Assembly (NCBI GenBank): GCA_023634235.1
Contig: JAMKCF010000008.1
Span: 10,000,176 to 10,064,175 of the forward strand
DNA length: 64,000 nucleotides
Origin: Pisaster brevispinus
Lineage: Eukaryota > Echinodermata > Asteroidea > Forcipulatida > Asteriidae
Reading direction: 5' to 3'
The notes under the pieces were generated by a model. It had not been told where the DNA came from. It did no database searches and saw only the letters and a list, made by a program, of their open reading frames with translations. Position 1 is the stretch's first letter; each line of letters starts with the position of its first letter. The position numbers and the translations under genes are program-made. Positions 34,220 through 46,100 of the stretch are shown one piece after another.

Positions 34220-35466
34220 CTACGGTGGCTCATATTCGCCAATTCCTAGAGAACCCATGTTTTATTTACGGCGTTATATCGCCGTACTATTGCGATTTAT
34301 TGCCGTACTATTGCGTTTATCGCCGTATTTTATTGCGTTATATCGCCGTATTTTATTGCGTTATATCTCCGTACTATTGCGTTATATCGCCGTCTTTATT
34401 GCGTTATATCGTGCTTAAACCTCAAACGGTCCAATAAGAATCATATTTTTAATAACTTAGCGCTAGACAGTTAACGTTTCATAACAAACCTATCCAAGTT
34501 AAATCTTTCCACAATTGAGAAAATTGCCTTAGAGAAAAGGATTCAACTTTGTTCCAAACACTCACTAAGCCCAACAAAAAAACTCATGAGTGATTTCATA
34601 TAATCCGTACATCAACCATGGTGACCTAAACAAAGCAATCAGGAAACACTGGTCTTTAATACAATGCAACGAAACACTCTCGGGTTTCCCAGAACCCCCA
34701 ATGCATACAGAAAAGATCAAAACATAAGGGAAAAATTGATCAGAGCTAAATTAAACCAGAGTCCAACCGACTCATCCTCTCAATAGCTCGATCATATTTC
34801 ACACACTCTGGATTTTTTGATGATCCTGATGAAACGCTTAACATCCTAATTTCCTTACTAGAGGAACAGTTCACCCATGGTCATGATTTCACTCTTACAA
34901 ACTCACAACCCTCACTCTGATTCTAACGGCAGAAAACCCAAAACTTGTCTCTCCCGAGACTTGAGACCCATGGATTCATTAAGAATCACCCACACCCGCA
35001 ATTGAAGATTGCTCGCAATTGAGGCATGAAAACATGTTATTGCTAAGAAGAGGATCTGAAAAAATATCCTGGCGGTCTCACTCCACCACCCACACCTCTA
35101 ATGACGCAATCGTCAAAATGGCCACTTTGGTCACCCCAATATATTCGCCCACCACATTCCCCGGTCACAATTACAAACATGGCGGATATAGTTGTAATAA
35201 ACTGACACGGACCCCACCCATAAAACTTGTAACATTTATTTTGCAAACCTATTGTTTTTGAAGTAAACAGTTATAAGTGTCACAGCGGACAGCGCCATCA
35301 TTTATTAAAATTTTACTATTACCATAAAAAAATATATACGGCGATATAACGCAATAGTATGGCGATATAACGCAATAGTACGGCGATATAACGCAATAGT
35401 ACGGCGATATAACGCCGTAAATAAAACATGGGTTCTCTAGGAATTGGCGAATATGAGCCACCGTAG
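34220..35466. mobile_element. 1.25 kb inverted-repeat element with 21-bp subrepeats
   Basis: The ends match over about 75 bp in inverse orientation, starting CTACGGTGGCTCATATTCGC. Inside each end lie tandem 21-bp units of the type TATCGCCGTACTATTGCGTT: about seven at 34268-34407 and four at 35338-35417 in mirror orientation. Both sides are flanked by AACA (34216-34219 and 35467-35470). The middle holds a broken retroelement fragment. Confidence 0.9.
34575..34760 (+). pseudogene. Reverse-transcriptase-element fragment inside the inverted-repeat element
   Basis: Reads SYNPYINHGDLNKAIRKHW and, after a +1 frame change near 34690, PNAYRKDQNIREKLIRAKL. The pattern HW...FPxxPxxAYRxxxNLRxxLVRAKL is a known segment in reverse-transcriptase elements (Penelope-like or non-LTR). 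The class cannot be fixed from this piece. Frameshifted and incomplete. Confidence 0.6.
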
Positions 35467-35470
35467 AACA

Positions 35471-35989
35471 CACCTGACCGCAAACAAGTCGTATAAGGGT
35501 TGATATTACCATTGAAAGAAAATCAACCACATGACAGCTATCAGTTCTCTAAATTATGTTTTAACACCTACGCTCTGCCCGCCGTTAGGCCTATCTGAAT
35601 TTATTTTATAAGCCGCTTATAAAACATGTCTCAACAAACCAGTATTCCAAGGAACGAGGTAGGCATAAATGTCTTAATTAGGTAGTTTAAACAATTTGTT
35701 CTACTCAGAGTTTTAAGTTTATGTGAATCGAACCAATGACCTTCTCCTGCTTCCAAGTGTAGACTTGGTCTTCAAATTCGTCTGCATAACACTGGAGGCC
35801 GACTTGTTTAACGGGTCATAATACGTTACGCAGTTCCAAAGCACTGCATTTATTACAGTGGTTACGTCACGGGTGGATGTTTGCAAGGTGTATGATATAA
35901 ATAAACCGGGTACAACTTGCACTTGAGCTTCGTACGATGACCTACTCGAAACGTGTCCGTTTTAGCAGCAGGGTGCCACTGCCCCCATC
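35471..35989. other. No gene recognised
   Basis: Non-coding spacer between two mobile elements. Confidence 0.5.
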
Positions 35990-36341
35990 AGGGTCTTAAC
36001 CAAGGACCCCATGATTCATCTGTCTAAGGTTCGGTTCCCACACAATGATTTGGCTGGCGGGCAACTCAATATGTCGCAGACAGTGCCCGGCGAGTTGCAG
36101 CCGTCTTCCTGCTAGCTTGTTGGTCAACTTGGGGAGTTCGCCAAAGAGTTGCTTATTGGTCACTTTCTGCGCCCAGCTGTTCTTGCTGGTTGAAGGCCAT
36201 CCGGAGCATCCGGAAGTGGCAGCCATCGAGGGACTTTTTCATAAGGTTCTAAGTTGAACACCCGTATTACAGGAGGAGTGTTTGAATTACTGCCATGATG
36301 ATTCTCTTCTTGAGTCCTCTGGGAGGTTGGAGGTCCACATA

Positions 36342-36455
36342 TTCAGCATATTATAGTTAGGCCTAAGCACTTTCTAGGTAAGACCTCTCGCACCATGCAT
36401 GGTGCGAGAGGTCTTACCTAGAAAGTGCTTATAGGCCTAACTATAATATGCTGAA
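36342..36455. mobile_element. 114-bp near-perfect palindrome flanked by TA
   Basis: TTCAGCATATTATAGTTAGG at the left is mirrored at the right, continuing inward through AAGCACTTTCTAGGTAAGAC to the centre CCATGCATGG. The only asymmetry is two extra bases in the right arm near 36431. TA lies at both edges (36340-36341, 36456-36457), so it may be a tiny TA-targeting MITE. Confidence 0.85.
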
Positions 36456-36901
36456 TAGGTATCCTTTTCCAAGTTCGCTTTGTATGGTACGTGGTAGGCT
36501 ATAGCGTGAAGTTAGAAACTCGTTCGAGCAAAGGTCTTGAGCGGCACGTGGTCAACTACGTTGTATGATGACTTCTGTCTTCTTGGAATTTCAGTGCAGC
36601 CTGACTTTGTTACACTTGGTTCCAATCTTGATATAATTTCTGATCATCAGTGATTTTGTCCCGATAGACCGATATCTTCAGCAAAGTGCAGATAACATCA
36701 CCGAACCAACCCTCCTGGACTTCTTGGCGTAATGGTGAAGAAGTCCAGTTCCTCATCGCCCCCAACTGTTTGCCGGAGGACATAGTCAAGAACCATGACG
36801 AACATGAAGGACGCCAATGTGTCGCTTGTAGCTCAACTATACTTTCTTTCTCACTGCCCGGTGTAAGCATCCGTGCCAGGGTGTTGGCTCAGCTGAGCTT
36901 G

Positions 36902-37070
36902 CAGTGGTGGATATTGACATTTTCATTTTGGGTGGGGGCAAGTGGGGGCACATACATAATAATTTTGAGGAGGCTTTGTCATGTATATAAACCTTTGTTC
37001 GATCTCATTCTTGGGCTAAGGGGGCAAATGTTCTCAGGGGGCTTCCGCCCATCTCATGGTTACGCCGCTG
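36902..37070. mobile_element. Short G-rich hAT-like element
   Basis: Left end CAGTGGTGGATATTGAC, right end mirrored CAGCGGCGTAACC, with GGGTGGGGGCAAGTGGGGGC inside. The same family begins at 63875 and a relative is at 61243-62638. Flanking 8-mers do not match. Confidence 0.6.
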
Positions 37071-37339
37071 TTGTGGTGCCTGGAAGGACACGTGGAAGTA
37101 TGCCTTCAATATTTTGAAGATTTTTCGATAAACGTCAAGACAGTGTGTGGGTTGTTCTTCTTTAGATCTTCTATTTATTTTCCTTCGAAGGGTCAGGATC
37201 TGCACGACTGGTGGTCAACCTTGATCGGTTAGGAATCTTCAGATTAAAGAGCTTAGCTGTGAAACCGGTCAGACTGATGCCACGGTAGTTGTTGGTCTTG
37301 GTAAGCGAGCAGGATGTTGGCGTTATGTTTAAGAATAAT

Positions 37340-37621
37340 GGTTCGTCGGACATAATGGTTTGTCGGACACAATGGGTCGGACAAATGGTTTGTCGTATGG
37401 GTTGGACCTAATATGTTTGTCGTGACATAATGGGTCGGACATAATGGTTTGTAGGACATAATGTGTAGGACAAATTGGTTTGTCGTACGTAATGGGTCGG
37501 ACATAATGGTTAGTCGGACGTAATGAATTGTCGGACATAATGGGTCGGACGGACACAATGAGCTGTAGGACATAATGGATCGTACACAATTGTTTGTCGG
37601 ACATAATCGTTGGACATAATC
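37340..37621. repeat. Degenerate minisatellite (GTCGGACATAATGG-like)
   Basis: About 17 diverged units of TGGTTTGTCGGACATAA type with variable spacing. Confidence 0.9.
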
Positions 37622-37833
37622 TTCCACGTCCATGTTAATTCAACTCAACTCGGTTCAATACCACATGTCAGTTACATATAATTGGAGTGGATAGTAACCC
37701 GACTAAGGAGGCAAGCCACATCATTCTATTAATAAACCAGGCGTTCTCCATGGGGTAACAATTTAAGTGCGTAACAAACTTAAAAGAAGTGTTTGTTTCT
37801 GGTTGTATCCCGTTGCAACCTCTGTGCACACAC

Positions 37834-37965
37834 AAGCTCATTTCCAATGGGTTGCGCGGTCTTCCCAAGCTCATTTCCAATGGGTTGCGCGGTCTTCCCA
37901 AGCTCATTTCCAATGGGTTGCGCGGTCTTCCCAAGCTCAATTCCAATAGGTTGTGCGGTCTTCTC
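37834..37965. repeat. 33-bp tandem repeat, four copies
   Basis: Units start at 37834, 37867, 37900 and 37933 with AAGCTCATTTCCAATGGGTT; three are identical and the fourth has four changes. Confidence 0.97.
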
Positions 37966-40019
37966 TTTACATTTCTGGGTACTTTTGAGAGATTTGTGCC
38001 AATTTATTTTGACAAATTTTTTTTTCGGCCCGACTTTTGCCAATATTGCCTGCCACTCGCTCTGCAGCTATTTCAAGTATACTTGTGCAATGGGTCAAAA
38101 ACGTGCAAGGTCGGCACGCAAAGGCGTTGCAAAACAGTAAAACAATCCGTAATAAAAAGTGGATGTGAAATTTGCGTACAATACCAATGTGAGATATTTT
38201 CACAATGAAATTGTGTATGGCATATCAACGTAGTTTATCGTCAAGGGTACATCCACGAATTGGTAAAGGAGCGGATCCAACAATCTAAGCCAAAATGATA
38301 AAGATGACGATGCTTGCCGTGGGTCCTAACATTCATGTAGTTTCTTTTGAAAAAAGGTAATAAGAACTTCCCTTGCTTGCAAATGTGCACTGTTGGGTCT
38401 ACCACGGCGTGTGGGTCGTGGGCCTGCTCAAGGGCATCGGAAGTTGTTCTTTGAATGTAGATATAGATGCTCCTGTGCTGCATTCTGAGTTTTGTTTTCT
38501 TTGACTTCATTTGAAATAACATATTAAAACATCGATCAGAAAGATGGGACAATCATCACGTTCTTCCTTGTTTTCAACCACGGATTACAAAGCTGCAGTT
38601 TATTCATTTGAACATCAGTTACATATGCTAAAGCGTTCAACAAAATGTACAATTGTAACATTTATTGTTTAATAGTAAAAAACATAAATATACAAATTTA
38701 AATATTTCTTTGAGACGTTAGAGTGCCTCCGTCTAGGCATCAAGCTATTCACAAAGCCTAACAAATGGGTGTATTTCAGTCAAGAACTTGATGCCCTACT
38801 CATAACACAATCAAGCTATTGACCCAGTTCACTACACGTCATCGCCCACAATCAATTTGGGTTGCACCATTTTGGCCGAGTCCCCCAAGTGTAACTGTGT
38901 GGTGTGCCTTTTAGGCGACACAGGTGCGGTTAGAAACACACCGCATCTTTACAAGTAGCAGACATAGTCCCATGAGACGTCAGTGCAAGAGGTTAATAGA
39001 GAAAAGTTACAACTATCGAAAGAAACAAATAATAAACAGACACAATGTGATTGTAATTGTTCGCCCTTCATTTCTGATCAATTATATTCTATGTTACAAT
39101 TAAAATACATTTTTGAACAAATTTAAACCAATTTGGGGGGCAGCAAAACAATGCTTTAAAAAAACTCAAATACTTCTCCAATTCACTCAAAATGAATGAA
39201 GCAACTTCAAATCATTGCAATACAACATCGTTCGGATTTAAGGGCAAATATCAATGACTACTGAGGAAAAGGGGAAGCACATTTGCCAAGTACAAAGCAC
39301 GGGATTAGTCATTATTCGGTACCTATCCTCTAGAAATAGGTTAATGTAAATACATCCAGTACACAGTTATAGTTGTACTCTAGACTGTAATATAAAACAC
39401 ATATGCTTTGACATCAAATACACTGAACCTTAGTGTTTGCCTTTAAGCTGGACTGAACATCGGAAATGTTGTTCCAAAACTATAAGAATTCTCTGGAAAT
39501 CCTGTTTCGTGTTATGGAGCTTTATTTAGAAAAAACAGAATGTTTAACAAAATACACTTAGCAACAGCATTTCAAAAAGGCTATTTAAGATGAGTTTTGT
39601 TAAGATTCAACCATGCAAACTTAAATGTGTCTTTATATGTTACAAAATGTTCCAACTTATAGGAGCCATTCATACTTAACCATTTCTGTACAAACTAAAA
39701 CTTTAGTAGTAACTGTTGGCATATTTCATGAATCAAAATTCCCACACAACAAACCGAACTAGTCACTCAATATGGAATTGGGAGTGGAGTCATGCAAGTT
39801 TTCCTGGTAAATTTGACCAACATTGTAGATACATACAATGGTTACATGCAAAGGTTCCACAAAGGTTTCTCTGTTTAATAACTTGCAAATTATCTGATGA
39901 GTAACTTGCAATTCACCACTTCTTTACAAACAAGAAACAGTCCACAAGAGATTTGTTTTATAACTTGATCTTTATGCTAGGGAGTAAACCACACTTGACA
40001 ATTTCCTCACAAACATGTA
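37966..40019. other. No gene; right part is probably RTTN 3' UTR
   Basis: No conserved frame. Sequence from about 39500 to 40019 would be transcribed if the AATAAA at 39521-39526 is used. Confidence 0.5.
39521..39526 (-). promoter_or_regulatory. RTTN: Candidate polyadenylation signal for RTTN
   Basis: AATAAA on the minus strand about 500 nt past the stop. Another at 38661-38666 is possible. No transcript evidence. Confidence 0.3.
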
Positions 40020-40184
40020 TCAATCAACCATTAATCCCACCACATTGGATAGAGCTTCATTCATATCCACTAACATTTCATGACGTTTATTAAGTGTCAA
40101 AGGTTGAGGGTGACTGACCAGTGTTGAACTTTGACTATCAAGGAGACTCTGGAATATGGTTGAGCCTTTAAGGATTGCCTTTGC
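40020..40184 (-). CDS. RTTN: RTTN last coding exon
   Basis: Acceptor atttccttccatcag, then AKAILKGSTIFQSLL and MNEALSNVVGLMVD, TGA at 40022-40020. The end is where the family ends. Confidence 0.9.
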   Translation of the reverse strand, partial: AKAILKGSTIFQSLLDSQSSTLVSHPQPLTLNKRHEMLVDMNEALSNVVGLMVD

Positions 40185-43100
40185 CTGATGGAAGGAAATG
40201 AACAAGAGATGTCATCATATTCAGTCAAATACAAACTATCACAAACTTTCTCATTTTACAGAAGTGTTTACAAATTCAATTGCTTAACAATGACTGACTG
40301 TAGTGATTTGAGCATAAATTTGTTTGTAGCTCACCTTTTGGCTTCCATAGAGTAATGCCCACATAGCACCAACTGCTATGTACTGTACTGATGGTACTCC
40401 AGACTTCAGCTTGCTCTCAAAGAAAGGTAACAGTTTATCTGAAAAATAAACATTTCACTTTATTAACAGGTGTATCTTATCAGTTCAAAATCAGATGTTA
40501 CTTGTTTTCAGTTCGATGAAGTCAATCCTTGTTAAATCATGTGATTTCTTTCTCAAGTTGGTATAAATTGTGGGTTCAGACGACAAAATAAACAAGAATT
40601 TAAAAGCCGCTTGAACCCCCACTTCCAATCCTAGGTCTATTGAATATACTCTGTTGCGTTAATGAAAAAAGAAACGGTTATGATTACTAGAAATTCAATT
40701 TTTGTGACATCAAAAAAACAGGGTGTTTAGTAGACATGTTGGAATTAGCATAGCTAGTGAAAATAAAGGAAACAATTTTGTAAGCATGTCTTTGTATGAA
40801 ATATTGATATACGTGAAGTAAATTGTGATTTTAAAGATTTGCATTTTTGAAACAGAAACCTTGATCTAGTCTAATTTGAAAACTGATGATGTCATCATGA
40901 TGTTATTGCCCATTTCTTATCCAGACATTGAGATTTATAAGTTTATGCTAAATTTTAAACTTTTTAAAACTTGCAACAGGTTTTAAGCAAAAGTTATTCT
41001 TTTGAGGCCCAGGAATACTTTTTTTCACTTTATATTCAGGTTTCGACCAGAAGTAAAGGTCACGTGGGGTTACACTTTGTGTAAGGTTCGCACATACGGC
41101 GAGAGCTTTCATAATGATGCAAATACCTTGCAGGTAGCAATTATGGTTTTCCAGATGTATTTTTTAAAATATTAAATGGTGATTTAACGTTGTGATGTCA
41201 CACTGGCGTCATCACCCCAACAAAAATGCAGTGTCATCTACACATTAAGATTGATAGACTTGGTAAGTTTCAAGTCTCAACTCTTTTTGGTTAATGAAAT
41301 ATGAGCTTTTGAATTATGAAACTTCAACTTCCAGTTTCAACTGGAAGAAAAAGTCACATGGGGCCACACTTTGTATAAGATTTCTAAGATACATCAAGAG
41401 CTTTGATATGGTGCAAATACCTTGTATGTAGTCATTATGGTTTTCCAGATATATATTTAAAAAAATATTAAACATTCATTTCATGTTGCGACGTCATTGA
41501 TGACGTCATCATCCTACAACAGTTGTGAATTAATTAACACACTAAGGTCTACGTACACGGTAAGTTTCAAGTCTGAATCCTCTTTTGTTCATGAGATATG
41601 ATTGTATAATTTAAGTCTAAAGATTTTACTTCCGGTTTCGATCGGAAGTGAAGGTCAAATGGGGTCGCACCTTATGAAACATTTGTAGAATAATGAAAGG
41701 GCTTTCAGATGATGTATTGATTAATAATGTACCACCTTTGGTTCATAAGATATGTTGTTATTAAAATATAAAAAATTTATGACTGTTTTCAACCAGAAGT
41801 AAAGGTCATATGGGGTCAAACTCTGTGTAGGATTTGTACAATGAATCAAAAGCTATAATGTGGTGCAAAGATCTTGTATGTATCATTTGTGGCTCCGTAA
41901 ATATATGTTTTGAAATATTTCATGTTTTTTGTAAAAATTATAACATCATCTATAATGTTATAACGTCATCTGTGATGTCATCATCTTGGAAAATATTCTG
42001 TTTCATGTATTTACTAAGGTCTAAGTACATGCAAAGTTTCAAGTCTGTACAATTTTTACTTTTTGAGAAAATTGCGAGAGAAGATTCAGAGATAAAGTGG
42101 AGGAAAAAAAACCCCAGAACAACAACAATAGGTTTTCAGCTCTGTTGGCCGAACACACTATAAGTTTTACTTCATTACCAACAAACTAAATAACCCAGGT
42201 ACAGCTATCACACTGAATGATGGAGTTTTAGAAAGACTTCTTGTCAGAAATTATGTGTCTCTAACCATGGAGGTTTCTACCTTGGTGTTCTAATCAAAGC
42301 ACATATCCAAACAGCATTGACAGTACATCACGTAGCTGGAGTCAATCTCAGTGTAATACTTGCCATTTAGTAACCAAGCTATATCATATCATATCATATC
42401 AGTAATCTTCTGTTACTAGTGAATGACTTCTTTTAAGGACACCTACCATTCAAATTCTTATCTGTTAAACTGTCCGTTGCAATGTGTGTTTCAATTCATA
42501 AAGGTTTTTAATTGCATCTTGAACTTAAAGTTGAAACAAATGTAATTTATTGTTTACTTCAAACATGATTGAAAATTAACAAAACTGTTTTTCCTGAAAG
42601 AGGTTTATCAACCCAGTGAGATGTTGACATCATTGGTCCCATTGCACATGTTGTATGAGTCATTTGCAAGATATAAGAAAAACAACACAACACCTTCTGA
42701 TCAACCTCATTAGCTTGATCTTGCCCCTGCTATAGATGAGAGCTATGGCAAGTTTGTATAACGTGTTAGTGATTTGACTGGGATTATAATCAGCATAGCC
42801 TGCTTCCATTACACTCCAACAGAACTTAATCACCATATATCCATTCCAAACAAATTACCAGCAACAAACTCAGCCCCTGTGTAATTTCTCAAGTTTGACA
42901 TAACAACTTGTGATTGCAAGCCTGGAGAGGAAACTGACAATTTGCCCAAGTGCCTGGCAGGCCAACCAGGGTAATATCAACTACCTGACAGTCAAATTGC
43001 ATCTGGCTTTCTAGAGAACAACCACCTTACATACTTGCAATGTTCAAGCACAGTTGATGTTCACTATCAAAAGGTGTTCTAAAATTTAAAGACTTAAATT

Positions 43101-46100
43101 CCCCCACTTAACTTCAATTTAAAGGGAAAGTATGTTACTTTTTTTCTGAAAAGAGTTATCATTCCAATACAGCCAACTTCAAGAAACATTAAAATAGATA
43201 ATCACTGAAAAAGGTGTCTTAAAAAAAATCTGAACACTGCCAACATAATTTTGAGAAAATGTTACAATCTGACTTAAACTATGTGACATGGCAAGGTTAG
43301 CAAAAGCTTATACATTAAAAGACAATTTAAATGAAAATCACAGCAATTTTGGCAGAAAAGAAAATCACAGCAATTTTGGCAGAAAAGGATAATTACAATT
43401 TTCTTTTAAATCAACGATGGCAATAAAATAAATAAGGAAACCAAACTTTATGTGTAATTTATAAAAGTAAATCAAATTTAAAAAGTGCAAATCAATCCTG
43501 GCCTTGCCTTCTAATGTTGGCTTTGCCATCACACATCTCATTTAAATAGATATGCTTATGTACAATTTACTATATACAAGGCCTATAGAGTTTAAAATAA
43601 ATTGCAGATATTTATCAAACACATGTTCAATGTTTGCAGCTTGTAACACTTCCACATGACAGTTTACTGGTAAACATTGAACAGGTCAAGCAAACCCCAA
43701 TTTTTTAAATTTATGCATTAATTTTTTTATTTTAATTTTTTAAAACAACTCTGATCAGGGACTGAAATTCAACTAGGTTCATGGATTGATGAATCGGAGC
43801 CAATCATTCACATAATCATCAGGGTTCTCCCAGGTTTTTTTAAAACTGGGGGGCATTCTGGACCAAAAATTTTTGTTTGGCCAAAGCACGCTAAATTGAA
43901 ACATCATCGTCAGAATATTTTCTACTTGGTGTTTATCTTGGTTTAAAAAGCCCTACTGTGCAATCTGGAACATTCTTTATGGATTTCTCTCAATTTTGTT
44001 GAGGAACAAAATAAAATAAATAAAAATATATATAAAAAATATAAAAATATTTATTTGATTTTATTAATATTATTTTTTTTTTTTTTGCATATTGGCCGAA
44101 ATTTGCGTGTATCAGCTCGCAATCTGCGCGTAACGGCCCGATATGCTAGCTTGCACATGGAGAGAGCCCTGATCATTTAATTGGAAATTTGCTTTGACAG
44201 CTATACGTGTAAAACAGAGTGGTGTTAGTAATGTAACAAGATCAAGTGCCTCTACTTCCTTAAATCAGCTCTTGTTTTGACACAAATATTTATTATCTAT
44301 GCCATGGTTGGCAAATGACACAGAGGTGTTTACTGACATGATATCAATGTGCATATGACAATGTTAAATTGTGTATGAATAATAATTTACAAAAGAGCTA
44401 CAGAGCCTGGACTTCATACAGGTAACATTTTTCACAGGTCAAATAAAAAAACCCATAAATGTTTACATTTTATGGAAATTGCACGAGCTGATGCCAGACT
44501 CAAACCTGTGATCACTTCAATACCAAAAAAGTGCTCTACCAACTGCACTAACCTGTCCTTAGTGCTCTAACTGAGCTAACTAGCCCTTAGTGTTCTACTT
44601 ACTGAGTTAACTAGCCCTTAGTGTTCTACTAACTGAGTTAACTAGCCCTTAGTGTTCTACTTACTGAGTTAACTAGCCCTTAGTGTTCTACTTACTGAGT
44701 TAACTAGCCCTTAGTGTTCTACTAACTGAGCAAACCAGCCCTTAGTGCTCTACTAACTGAGCTAACTAGCCCTTAGTGTTCTACTTACTGAGCTAACTAG
44801 CCCTTAGTGTTCCTCCAATTGAACTAAACAGCCCTTAGTGTTCTACTAACTGAGCAAACCAGCCCTTAGTGCTCTACTAAGTGAGCTAACTAGCCCTTAG
44901 TGTTCTACTAACTGAGCTAACCAGCCCTTAGTTCTCTACTAACTGAGCTAACCAGCCCTTAGTGTTCTACTAACTGAGCTAACCAGCCCTTAGTTCTCTA
45001 CTAACTGAGCTAACCAGCCCTTAGTTCTCTACTAACTGAGCTAACCAGCCCTTAGTTCTCTACTAACTGAGCAAACCAGCCCTTAGTTCTCTATACTAAC
45101 TGAGCTAACCAGCCCTTAGTTCTCTACTAACTGAGCTAACCAGCCCTTAGTTCTCTACTAACTGAGCTAACTAGCCCTTAGTGCTCTACTAAATGAGCTA
45201 ACCAGCCCATGTGCAGACCACTTGTGCCAATCCTCTACTGCCATGTCTAGCCAGGTCCAAAACCAATAAACTTTTATTACCAATTGGCCAGGGATAAAGC
45301 CATGTATATAATACAACCTGGTAGTGGGACCTTCAAGAGTTGTAAAGATTCTTGTAATTGAGAGACAAAATGGAAACCAATGACATGTTGAAAAATATAA
45401 TAAAATACTCATTGTATATTACTTTGTGAATAAATGTAGGGCAATTGCAACAAGCAGTACTCTAAATCCTTCCAACCTCTAAGAGGTATTGTAAATTAAA
45501 AGTAAACATCATTAACAAGAAGAGTGTTTTTAAAAACTCCATTTGACTGTTGCTGTACATGATGCGTATAGTTGTCTTGCTGGCTTCTGTAATGACTTCC
45601 TATTGTAATGATCAATCTGGTCTAGAGTAATATGCCAGCAGCTTGTCCCAGTCCCTGACCAAACAAGCCTATGACCCCCGAGTAAACTTGAAGGAAATAT
45701 TATCCTAACTACAAGTGAAGTCACCTGTACATTGTGAATCCCCTGGTTCCTTCCTTAAGTTTCCTCAAGGCTGTAAGGTCTGACCACAATCAAACAAGTC
45801 TGCTACATGAACTTTAAATAGGTCATTTGTCTTTTAGACTTCATGCATATTACAGTACATGACAGTGTCTGCTCTGCAGCTGGGCTCTCCAGGGGACACT
45901 CTGACACTGTCAGCTGTTTTTTATTATTCTTACAATATTTGATGATGTAATTCTCCTTGGAGTTGTTTTCAGGTTTCTGTACAAACTACAGAATATAAAT
46001 CAATAGTCTAAACATCAATGCCATTTTAGTAAGTCAGGTCCAAACTTGTGAATATAGCTTGCAAGGCATGTGAGTCCATACTCCATGAATAGTCCTGAAA

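Larger units (their letters stand above)
35990..37330 (-). pseudogene. Decayed LINE (non-LTR retrotransposon) ORF2 remnant
   Basis: Minus-strand pieces in family order: NNYRGISLTGFTAKLFNLKI (37310-37230; reverse-transcriptase motif NYRGISL), a FAEDIGLSGDKITDDQKL-like stretch across frames (36700-36630; the FADD catalytic block with an altered residue), and KLTNKLAGRRLQLAGHCLRH then IIVWEPN (36150-36020; the C-terminal segment after the RT). Many stops, shifts and insertions separate them, including a palindrome (36342-36455) and a G-rich element (36902-37070). Dead. Confidence 0.75.

Noticed and set aside
34123..34437. YYCVISP-repeat frames at both ends of the 34-35 kb element
   Set aside because: 21-bp subrepeats are a multiple of three, so frames stay open by arithmetic.
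37253..37633. Cys/Pro-rich 126-codon minus-strand frame
   Set aside because: Product of the degenerate GTCGGACATAATGG minisatellite.
41834..42163. 109-codon plus-strand frame
   Set aside because: Falls inside the interspersed CRE-rich monomers and is not kept between copies.
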